64,000 nt of DNA, from positions 1 to 64,000 of the forward strand of contig DF240866.1 of NCBI GenBank assembly GCA_000507305.1, written 5' to 3'. This DNA is from Breviolum minutum Mf 1.05b.01 (Eukaryota; Sar; Dinophyceae; Suessiales; Symbiodiniaceae). Positions 14,001 through 23,664 of the stretch are shown here, piece by piece. The notes beneath the pieces were generated by a model. The model was not told the DNA's origin, searched no databases, and saw only the letters and a program-made list of their open reading frames with translations. Every line of letters begins with the position of its first letter. Position 1 is the first letter of the stretch. A program made the translations under genes and the position numbers.

Positions 14001-17000
14001 CTTCGAAATATCCCGAGGGAAATATATACAAAATCATGGGAGGCCACTGGATTTTAAATATAGATATAGATTTACACATATAGATATCTAGATATATACA
14101 GATATAGATATATATATATATATAGATATATATATATACTACTATAGATATATATATATATAACATGGTAGATAATAGATGCTGATATTAGGTACTGAAC
14201 TAGTAGATAATAGATATTCCACTNATATATAGATATATATATATATAAACATGGTAGATATAGATGCTGATATTAGGTACTGATAGTAGATATAGATATT
14301 CCATACAAATAGATATCAACGAAAACATATGCATATATGATTTTCAGATATGTATGGCTTGACTTCTGCATATATTTAGTAAACTCTGGGTTCCCCGGCT
14401 AGAAATCTAACTTTTAGTAGGCAACATGTAGAGGGGTCCAACTGACCCCAAGCATCAGCTATAAGTCCTACCCAGGTGGTGATTCTTGAATTTCACACAA
14501 CTCAAATACATGAAGTTTTTGAACCCCGAACCCCTGCTCGTTTACCTTACGGCATCATTCACCCTTTGCCGATTTGTCTCAACAAATCTCGATGAGAAAC
14601 CTTCACCGCATCCATAGAGCGTAGCAAAGGGGTCTTCTCGTCGATGCACTTACCGAAGTGGGTGATGAATGCCTGAAGCTCTGCCAGAATTGTTACCTTC
14701 TTCTTGAAACTTTGTCTATAACTTCGTGTTTTTTAGTACTTGGGAATTGGTGAAGTTGGTTGGTTTTTTCTTTGGCATTTGCACAAAAGAATCGGTAAGT
14801 TTGATGATATTCCCTGATGAATACCACCTGTGACTGGATAAGACCTGGAAAAAACAGCCAACCCTCAGCGATTGGAAACACGAAAAGCCCAATGCGATGT
14901 TGTGAAGTAAAAAGCCTTCAGTTCAACAGATTTCCAGGTGTTTAATTCCACAAAGCTACAACCGGAGGTTGGTTGGCACCATTCACAGCAACACATTTTG
15001 TTCACCAAAAGTTTCAGGTACCAAAAATGCAGGTACCAAAAAGCCGAAAATTGCCAGCTATTTTCGGGCTGCGTTTTTACTTACAACTCCATTTTTAGGT
15101 ACCAAACGAAATGTTTGGTGCCAAATTTTCATCTGGCCATTCCTTCATGAATCTTAAGATCCAACACGCGTTGAACATTCCTGCAACGAAACGACCCCAA
15201 AAAAAAATCGCTCCAGGATACGCAGGGGATGTAGAGGCACTTGTCCAACACCTCGAAATTTCCCAAGACCGAGGTGTAGCATTGTAGCTCCAGTCTAGGG
15301 ATATAAAAAGACAAATGAGTTAGACGACAACTTGGGATAAAAGAATTTGTTTGAGATCTTGGTGAAACAAAAAAATGCTTTGAAGTGGAGTTGATCTTTT
15401 TGGAAAAATCACCTCCTGTCGTAAAAGGGGATGACGGTCAAAGGATGTTTAATCTTTCTTCGATCTTCTCCAAAGTTCAGGATTCGGAACTACTTACGAA
15501 TAGATTTTCATACGGCTGTAGACTTGATATGGGAAATTGTACTCGCACTTCACCAAAATTTAGCTTTAAGAAGGTCAACCAAGGTTCTTGTGCCTCCCTT
15601 CTACCCTACGAATCGTGAAGAGTTCACCAGCTTTGCTTACCAACTTCGGTTTGTCTATGCAGTACCGGATACCGGGAGACTGCATATTTATCCAAGCGGA
15701 AAGGGGTGCTTCCAAAAATAGGGTTACCCCCAAATCATCCATTTTGATAGGGTTTTCCATTATAAACTATCCGTTTTGGGGTACCCCTATTTTTGGAAAC
15801 ACCCATATGTTCATAAATTCAAAGTTCACCAACCTCCGAATTCTTCATACCTGAAACAGCCAAGGCTATTCCCTCTTCAAACTACCCTGTGGTGTGGCTT
15901 ATCCGCGGTTCTGTCGGGATTTTATAAAACTTGTCTCACAAACAATCGGTTTCCTTGCAGTGTTCATGTTCTTGTGAGAATCTCCCCTCCTTTTCCTGTA
16001 CAAACATAACCACCCCCCACTTCCTTGACAAGTCTAGACCCTGGAAAATGAACGGCCAGACAACCTAAGAACAACCCTGGGTTCAAAAGGAAAATCAATC
16101 ATCTTGCATCCACCATCCACCTCCATATTTTGGGGTTCAAAATCTTACTTTGTCAAGGTGGTACTGTTACTGTTGATGGCAACCAGAAATCCGGCGAGAA
16201 GTAACCACCTTTTGGACGTTTTAAAAAAAAAAACTCGCCCCAAATACTGGGATAAACTAGGTACTACCAGCCTCAACGGGTGAGTTTGCCGGATTTCTTC
16301 CATCAACGGTAGGTCGTTTTCTCATCGACAAAGCACAAAAGGCGGGGATGCACGGTCCCAGGTGGTGAAGGCTGCGGCAGAGTGCGTCACGCGCAGGCCG
16401 CCATTGGGGAAGGAACCTGCAGGAGATAATCATGGATAATGAGAGATAGCAGGTCAATAAAATCATGATGCAAATGTGCGTTTGTTGGGAATTATGTTTC
16501 AATAAGTGGGAGAAAATCTTGGAAGGGATGAATACTCCCCAAACGCCCCAGTCTTCTGCCAAAGCCACTGCCATCAGTCTCACCCTGAAAGAGACGCTCA
16601 TGAGGCAAGCAGGCCTGACAATTCATGGGATGATCACTGCGCAAATCTTGTCGGGCCATGAATCCATCTGCATCAGCTAATGGTTAATTTGATGGTTGGA
16701 TATTGAATTGAGGGTTGAAGTTGATGGCTATTTTCAATAGGCGCATTGATTCAAGGTTTGGGGTCTGGGGGTTTGGATTTCCTGGGATCCCCTTACGAAT
16801 GGAAATAACACTGAAAGGGGCACGCCGATTGAATCCCAAACCAGCGGCCCCAAACCACCAATTTACCTTTAGTTGATGCGCCAAGACCCTGAAAAAAAAA
16901 ATTGTTTTGGAGACTTTTTAGGGCGGTTGATTCCAAAAAAACGTGATTTTATCTTGCCCTTTTCATTCCGAAAGGTTGGGGCTCTTAGTAGGGGACAAGG

Positions 17001-20000
17001 AATCAAACAACAATCACCTTTTTCGAACTGCACAAGCATAAGTGGTCCAAAGAGGTGCCTCCCAATCCATCCGAATCGTCCCAGGACTGGTTTCTTGGAT
17101 TTTTACAACTTAACAACCTTTCGTCGTTTCATGTTTTCCAAAGTGCTCCAAGAATCAGGATAGAAAACTCAGACCCCCAAAAAAATAAAACAACAAGTAA
17201 AAACCTTACACCAACATCCCTAAAGTTATAAACACCACACGTGCTACAAAAGGAAAAACCTACAAAAACATCACGACGTCCACCACGTTTTTTCCAGCCA
17301 TGATTGGGTCACCTTCATGGGCTTGGTCACATACTTGGAACCAAAATCCAAGTCCTAAGACATTCCAAATTTCGCAGCAGAAACGACGACAAAACAAACA
17401 TGACAATGCAGAATCACAATGATTAATGGGGATTAATGGGAGATACATCTTCATTCATGATTGTTTTTTTCCATTGTCATGTTAGTTTTCGGGGGGGAAA
17501 ACCCTCCTGGGAACTAACATATCCCCACCCAAAACATGTTTGAAGATGATTTTCCTTTTCCTGTTTCGTAGGATATGTGATCGTTCCGTGGAGGGTACCT
17601 TTCAAGAACAGGATAACCGTTTGTTTAAGGCCCACCCAATCTTTTCCTATGCATGATTCGGGTTGGTTCACTCTATACTCCCTGGACCTATGTGCAGCTA
17701 AGAAAAGACAAAGACATCTTCTTTTTGGAGGGCATGTAACAACCCTTGGACCCCAAAACCATGAAAAATGAAGGTTTTAAACCCCCCAAATATGGGTTAT
17801 AACCCCTAAAATGATGGGGCTGAGTTGAACTTGAAACCACTTTGTGCCCCTGAAACTTGATCAATCGGATCAATCGGATCAATCGGATCAAGCCACTTGG
17901 ATCGATGAACTTGAATTCAACTCCATCAGCTTTTACGCAGAGATGATATAAATTTCTTCTATTTTGGTAGGAGCATAAAGCTTGAATGAAAAGCTCTTAT
18001 GGTAGTCATAGGTGATCTTTGCCGGGCCGTCATATTCTTGAGATTCTGCGGAGAAGCAGGTAGGAAAGCCATGGACTTTTGAAAATAGAAATCATCTACC
18101 GTAGTGAACCTCCTATGACATCATATTCACCACAGTTTTCCCAAAAAAATCTGAAATGTTGGGAAAGTTTATGGAGAAAAATCATGAAAAATCATGGAAA
18201 AATCCCGAATCTGCTACCTTCTCTTTTGGAAATCTGATAGAAGTGATGTCACATTGATCATTCATACAGATCCTATGACTTACACACCTTGGAGGGGTGT
18301 CATCTTGCCACCCACTCAATGTGGTGGGACCTAATCAACCAGCGAAAACCCCTGAAATTCTTCAGAAGGAAATGGGAGACGAGCTAGCAAGACGATCGAA
18401 TCGGTTGTCATGACTCTTCCTCCCTATGATAACTAATGGCTTCGATAGTGATAGTACTGACAATACTTACATGATAGCAATGACGATGATGAAAGTATTG
18501 GTACTCATGATGATAATGACACCATATAATTGTGTTAAGGGTAACAATGATAGTGATGAAAACAGTAGTAAGAATAAGGCTAAGTCGGCTGAGTATAATA
18601 AGAATGATTATTAACAATCATTCACAATTCTGAATGAAGGTCATATTTTGAAGCTTCCCTTCACAAAACCCACCATTTACAGGGCTCAGTCCAGGATTGA
18701 GTACACCCAGGAATGCCATAGTTTCCCCTGGAGATACTCCCCCTCCCAAAGCAAGTTTCATTCATCTAAGGATTTTCCCCCACAACTACTTCCAACATCT
18801 GAGCCACGAAAACAACCCTCTTACTTTCCATTATACTGATTGTTTAATAGGGATCCTTCCAATGGTTTATGCTAATCCAGATATAACTGGGTAGTAAAAT
18901 CCCCGATATACCCTAAAACAACCAGGTTTTTTTTCATTGCTCAGCTGGTAACAGAGGGTAGGTTATACCCTGCGCCAACTCCCACCACAACAGTTTTTGA
19001 AGCCACGGCTCGATCAAGGTGTCTTTCTTGAAAGCACCCAACATACCACCAACAGCACCGGCCCCACCACGAAGAGGGAAGAACCAGTGGGCAAAATCAA
19101 TGGCGCCCAACCTCGGCACCAACGGTCCCCAGTGACTTGCTGCCTTGACGATGAAGATCTTGCACGAGTTGGGGATGATGCTTCCAAGGTGGTGGGTTTT
19201 CTGGCAGTTTTCTGGCAGTCGTTTGAAATTAGTGCCTTTCAGACTTTCAGAAACCGAAATACTTCCTGCCAGTCAGAGCTTTTTGGCGACTTGTAAAAGG
19301 AACTGGCCACACGAATAGTTTTAGTCAATGACCATATTTGGCTGGAAATCAAGGGTTCTCAATTTCCAGCAGTATTATAGTAATACATCTACATTCATGT
19401 CATAGTACTCTATCAAAGGATGGCGAAGGAAGACCAGGAAAAGAGTCCAGGATGGATCACCAACACTGAATCTGCCTAGAATAGTAAGTAAACCACCAAC
19501 TAGTCTATTGACAAAAAGATTTTTTTTCTGGGGAAAAAGCGTCAAAACTGTCATGAGGGAGGAGTGCACCGGTCAGAGCAATACGTTGATTGCAAAAAAT
19601 TGCCCATAGATACCTCTACCCTGAGAAAAGGAGCATCTTTTTCAGACCAACAAAACGAATAGTCGCACAAGGGCAAAATGGCGCAATGAGAAATGCCAAC
19701 TGGAGATACATTAGAATCAAACAATTGTAAAACAGTTGATAAGTAGAGATTTCTCATCTTTTTCCATGATGATTTCATACATTCCAAATTTGAGGGGTGT
19801 AATCCTGTACGGCAACCCTTAGGGGAGAATATCGATTTGTTTAGTACTCACCCCCCATTTGCGACCAAACCAGTGGCTGATCACCCCACACTCTCCACCT
19901 ATGATGCTTCACCAACATTTCTTCGCTGGAAACGGCCCCACCCGAAGCCAGCAATAGTACTCTTCTAGAACAAATGGCAAGCCAGCTACAGGAAACCAAG

Positions 20001-22208
20001 AAAAAAAACATATCCCACCGAAAAAAGGGGGAAGTTCGGAAAATCATCAACTCAAAAGCTTGCAGGATTACACTCCTGAAGTTTAACAGCAAAAGCCCCT
20101 GGCAAATTGACCTTCCCAGCAGGAGCGTTTTTTTGTTTTTCAACCATCAATTTTTCAGGGTCGAGCTCTTAAACTTCGGGGGGGATGAAACATACCTTTT
20201 ATGACTAGGTCGGTAGATTACCCGCCTTTATGACGTGACTAGTACCCTGGGAAACTCACAAAGAAAACCGGAAAAAAGTATAAAAAGTCCATTTTTTGAG
20301 TGGATGATTTTCCCTGACTCCTGTTGGGTGGGTCCCATGTGAGTTCCCTTTCGACATGGATTCTTGGAGGAAGCAACTCTCGAGCCCAGGTATAGATGGC
20401 ATCAGCAATCACCTGGCCGTTTCTTTGGGCAAACAAAGGTTGCTCCATTTTTTGCTTAGGAAACCTGGAAAAATCCACCCAAAATCCACCAGATTTGTGT
20501 GTGTTGGCTGGAAACTCGGGCCAGTTGATGTTGTTTTTGTTTTTGTGATGGCTGCATTGTTCTCACTTGGAAATCGACCTGCTTCGAGTCATTAGTTTCG
20601 GGTCAGTAAGCTTTCTTGTCAAGTAAAGGAGCGTCAAACTCAACAAAGAAGAACAAATCATATGGGATGCCCATATCGCTTGTACATATCATCTACATCC
20701 CGTACATCCCGTACATATCATACATCCATAAAACATGATGAATATGAAAGGACTCATCCTTTCTTTTGGGTGGATCATCTTTTACCCTTTTCTGTCTGAC
20801 AGATTCTCATTGCACCATCGCTTTCCTCCATATGGAGCTTCCATCGTCAACAGCACCTTCTGATCCTCCTCGGGGGTGGGATCTCCAGTGATCAGGCACC
20901 TTAGCGAAGCCGTTTGGAGGAATAGCGAAGCCGTTTGGAGGGAAAACGGCTCAGGAATGTTGAAAATGGCTTGGTGGTGTACTGCTTGTGTGCATTTGTA
21001 AATATATATATATATATACAATACATATATATGTATAGGTACATCCATACAAACAATATCGTTGAACTACAGCGCTTAGTCATGTTACCCGTTCTGAAAC
21101 ATCTTCACATATCCTCACCATTTCAGTGGGCTGATATCAGCCGAAACCACCGGGCTCCCTGAAACCGCTTGAAGCCCAAACATTAAAGTTTGCAGGATAA
21201 GATTGCCTTTCTACCGCTCCATTCCAGACTGTATGCCAAATTTAGCAAGAAAAATGTGCAAGACACTGGAGACACCTGAGTCAACATCCTGTAGAAAAAC
21301 ACTCATGTTGCGGGATACCCATCCTTTTTATCTTGCTTCAGAATCAATACACACAATAATTCTTGGAAATTTTCATCGACCAACAGCAAAGTCTCACTAA
21401 AGATGGTCTTTTGCACCTAAAACCCCAAGAAATAAGGCCCTAAAAATGGATTATTAGGGGATGATGGTGGTTCATAGATATCCCTCAAGCTGTGTTGCTG
21501 TGTTTCAGTCTTATAAACCAACCCACTTGTCCTTTCCCCCCAACCACCACAACCACGGCACTCATTGAAACGCTGAACCACGGCAGATGGCAGCTTTTGA
21601 GCCATCAGCACCTGGATGCCAGGTGAACCAAAGGGGTTTCCGACAGTGCCTAATTCTCCAAATCTTTTTGTATAGTGGTAGATATACATACATACATATG
21701 TATGCAATGTTTTGCATATTTTTTCTATACATTACTCCAGTACAATATATGCGTGGTCTGTATGGTCCTTATGTTGCAGGTATCCTAGATCAGAGATCAC
21801 ATATAGAAGTTCGTATCTTCCCAAGCTGCCCAGATCACGCGGTAGAGGTATCTGTGCAGGTGTATTCTATTTGAATAGGCAATAGGTGTACTTTTGTGTG
21901 TGTATGTTCATGTGAGCCACAGAAAAGGCTTATCCAATTCCATTAGAGTATACTGATTGGTCAATAGGGCCTGCGATTTTGATAGGGGCTATAATCCCTA
22001 TAACCAAGGGTAGGGATTAATCTGACCCTGTAATACAGCCCAACAATCAGGGGTTTTTTTTCACTGCCGTACACATAGTATGTGTATATTGTCATGATTC
22101 AATGAAGCTAAGAGAGGACGGGTATTGTACCAGCTGCGCTGGTGCTGGCTACCGAGCTACGTCATCAAACATGGCCTTGCCAGCATTGGTGAGGGCATCA
22201 GATGCCAT
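208..22208 (-). CDS. Type III glutamine synthetase (GSIII), at least 31 exons, 3' end outside window
   Basis: GSIII catalyses ATP-dependent synthesis of glutamine from glutamate and ammonium and works as a large homo-oligomer. The spliced reading has about 600 codons; the family is usually about 700, so the last part lies left of base 208. Family landmarks appear in the right order: AHWFFPLRGG, GETDG, SFPNGGLR, DEKTPLLRSM, SYLGWEQE, RPDLVNCGRTLFG, KHNEVAPGQHE, KPFAGINGSGKHANW, AGNDHRLGAQEAPPAIIS, NRTAPFPFCGNRFEFRAVGS, AGMAHLAGLIEGGMS, ARQEVMY. Almost every exon junction keeps codon phase. I put the start at ATG 22208-22206 because an in-frame TGA lies 12 bases upstream with no AG acceptor between. 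By my reading, introns start with GT (19), GA (8) or GC (4). The exception to clean joining is exon 22, whose 5' boundary is unresolved. Exon coordinates are in the next three entries. Confidence 0.93.
3180..3281. repeat. MITE-like element, family A (GGGTGTTTCC ends)
   Basis: A palindrome of about 100 bp, GGGTGTTTCCAAAAATTAGG to CTATTTTCGGAAACATCC, flanked by ATATAT on both sides. It lies in GSIII intron 28. Other copies: 15704-15804, 32296-32390, 32471-32570, 62429-62539. Confidence 0.75.
3884..4134. repeat. CAA / CCACAA simple repeat array
   Basis: About 250 bp of (CAA)n, (CCACAA)n and GAAACCACAA units. It begins about 20 bases downstream (minus strand) of the GA donor at 4153 and lies wholly inside that intron. 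Confidence 0.9.
4454..4507. repeat. (TATG)n and (TA)n microsatellite
   Basis: About nine TATG units followed by a TA run, just upstream (minus strand) of GSIII exon 26. Confidence 0.9.
8827..14672 (-). CDS. GSIII exons 10-19 (substrate and ATP-site region)
   Basis: Exons and key peptides: 14672-14601 AFITHFGKCIDEKTPLLRSM; 13930-13894 ASGLRLLKAINI; 13569-13524 TDAKTMHSYLGWEQ; 13037-12979 MYKSRPDLVNCG; 11979-11934 TLFGKLPTRHQQLG; 10931-10888 YLSDLNPGTALILE; 10777-10710 LAGKVQELLDIAQAEMLKV; 10020-9978 IGCPMAVKHNEVAP; 9334-9265 QHEMSPVFRTANVSCDSN; 8889-8827 CFMEVMNREAAKLGLQVLFH. The E-Q-E of WEQEFF and the KHNEVAPGQHE segment match the metal-binding and catalytic core of GSIII. Between LFG and KVQ, the family usually has a DHYFG-like motif. 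Here exon 10931-10888 gives a longer, divergent stretch, so that exon is the least certain in this block. GA donors follow 10710, 9978 and 8827. Confidence 0.88.
10114..10217. repeat. MITE-like element, family C
   Basis: TCCCTGAAACTAAC on the left and GTTAGTTTCAGGGA on the right, with AAAATTAGGCCATCCC and a nested hairpin inside. Lies in the GSIII intron between exons 16 and 17. Confidence 0.6.
11044..11153. repeat. MITE-like element, family E
   Basis: CTGGTTGGTGGTTG to TTGCCACCACCTTG with AATATGCTCGTC inside. In the GSIII intron between exons 14 and 15, about 270 bases from a family D copy. Confidence 0.6.
11421..11500. repeat. MITE-like element, family D, short copy
   Basis: TGCTGTTGATGGGAGAAATC to GATTTCTTCCATCAACGGT with GCACCAC and GGTGGTGC inside. 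Lies in the intron between GSIII exons 14 and 15. Confidence 0.65.
11700..11850. repeat. (TG)n/(TA)n microsatellite with one N
   Basis: Alternating TG and TA runs with an undetermined base at 11817. This kind of sequence is hard to assemble, so local length is uncertain. Confidence 0.85.
14055..14260. repeat. TAGATA-type microsatellite with one N
   Basis: TAGATATAGATA-like repeats followed by a duplicated block (ATGGTAGATA, GATGCTGATATTAGGTACTG appears twice). An N lies at 14224, suggesting an assembly join near the duplication. Confidence 0.8.
15222..22208 (-). CDS. GSIII exons 1-9 (N-terminal part)
   Basis: Exons in transcript order, each with the peptide read from it: 22208-22161 MASDALTNAGKAMFDD; 21611-21562 VLMAQKLPSAVVQRFN; 20899-20857 CLITGDPTPEEDQK; 20412-20378 VIADAIYTWAR; 19111-19012 containing AIDFAHWFFPLRGG and KKDTLI; 17354-17313 DLDFGSKYVTKPMK; 16614-16572 ACLPHERLFQGETD; 16416-16337 SFPNGGLRVTHSAA; 15251-15222 VLDKCLYIPC. 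The conserved GSIII segments are HWFFPLRGG, the LFQGETDG strand and the FPNGGLR loop. Exon lengths are 30-100 nt and the introns are hundreds of bases to 1.7 kb. The donor after 19012 is GA and after 16572 is GC; the others are GT. These exons are certain as GSIII from motif order. Single boundaries could shift by a base or more where donor and next exon share bases. Confidence 0.9.
15704..15804. repeat. MITE-like element, family A
   Basis: GGGTGCTTCCAAAAATAGGG to CCTATTTTTGGAAACACCC, in the GSIII intron between exons 8 and 9. Confidence 0.75.
17355..19011 (-). other. GSIII intron 5
   Basis: Intron with a GA donor (GAGCCG) after exon 19012. I see a family H-like repeat at about 18837-18929, a TCAATCGGA tandem (three copies near 17865-17890) and AT-rich sequence. 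No further GSIII peptide is needed here, because exons 5 and 6 join in phase. Confidence 0.55.
17499..17598. repeat. MITE-like element, family B
   Basis: Starts AACCCTCCTGGGAACTAAC and ends GTGGAGGGTACC. It lies downstream of GSIII exon 5, in the intron before exon 6. Confidence 0.65.
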
Positions 22209-23664
22209 AGCGAGAAATCAGATGATTTGTCAAAGGGCGGGGGAAATCTCGAACCAAGAAAATGTGCTGTAACGAAGCAGCCCCTCAAAGGAACCCAACG
22301 GCAAAACACCAGCGAAATTGGACGGGTTGAGTTGATGTTTCCTGAGTTTCACACTCACTGGTGGGTACCAACCTGTGGTTTCCAGGTTGGGGGCTAGTGG
22401 CTTAGGGGTGGCCAAGTCATATCAACATTCAACATTGATCTAGCTCGAGGCTTTACTGCACAACTAGGATCCAGTCACAACACTTGGTTTCTGTTGATTT
22501 TCCTCGCAAAACCTCAGATTTTTGTTGATGCTTTTAAGGCCAACCTGAGATATGCTTGGTTTCTTGCAATGAAGGTATGAACGCTGCTGGTAAGAAAATT
22601 ATGAATTCCACATCTCCACACAAAAAGGGAATGTAAAGACCGCACTACGAGCAATTGAAGGACGGTTTTATCCAGGTCCATCAAGAAATTGTCAAAAACA
22701 TTGGCCTAATTTTGAGTATCCCTTATCAAGATGATAAACTCCTGGTTATAATATCAAGTTTCAATGATATGCTTCACCTACCAGTGAAAATTCATCAAGA
22801 CTACCTGTTGGAACATCATATTGCCTTGAAAAACTCGCCCAAGTTCACCAGTTTTCGCACCTTCGGCCAAGAGACACCTCGCGCCAAAGGGTGCAGAGCT
22901 GGATAAACACCAACAGAAAAATCAAGAATGTCTTTGGATCAACCCCATTGGATCAAAAAAAGCACCTAAAACTTCAATCTTCTTCTATTGGTGGTGTTTG
23001 TTTGTTTGTTGTTCCATTCATGGAGATATTTTCATGATTTTTGGGCCTGAAGCCTGTAAACCATTACCCCTTGCAGTGTTGCTCTTGTCCAGAACACTCA
23101 AGTTGGAGGGCATGAATTCTGGAAAATGAATTCAAATACCTGGACCTGGGCCCAGCAGATGCTCAAGAAGAAAAGATGTTCCTTTCCCATTCCTTTTTCC
23201 AAAACAAACCGAAACGTATCCACAGGAATCCGCAAAAATCTCCCCAAAGGCCTCGTCAAATGCAGTTGTTTGCTACCCGCTAACCCTTTCTATAGTTCCG
23301 CATGCTGAGAGCCACAAAAGATGGAGACATGCAGGTTTCCGTGGTGGTGGTACTTCTTTGGCCACTTTACCTTCAAACTCCCAGCGTTTGGCTATGACAT
23401 CACTGTGCGAAAAAGGAGAGAAACTGGTCACCAGAAAAAGTCCAACAAAAAATGACTGGAATCAGCAACAGTCGATTCGATCGCTTTCCACCGGACAAAT
23501 TTAGGGCCATCTTGACAAATAGAGACGCAAACATTGTTGTCCGGTATTGGGATTGATTGCCAACAAATGTTGTCGTTTTTTTCACCATTTTTTCACCACC
23601 AAATCCCACTATGGATTGGTCACCCTTCACAACTAGAGATTGCAGATGAGTCAAAATTTCGGAC
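22209..23664. other. Region 5' of GSIII, no supported gene
   Basis: This is the gap between the GSIII start codon and the last exon-like segment of the upstream gene. It holds the putative GSIII leader, including AG acceptors suitable for trans-splicing at 22248-22249 and further upstream. The rest is low-coding AT-rich sequence. A short coding-like stretch near 22830-22900 on the minus strand could be a final exon of the upstream gene, but I cannot support it. Confidence 0.4.
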
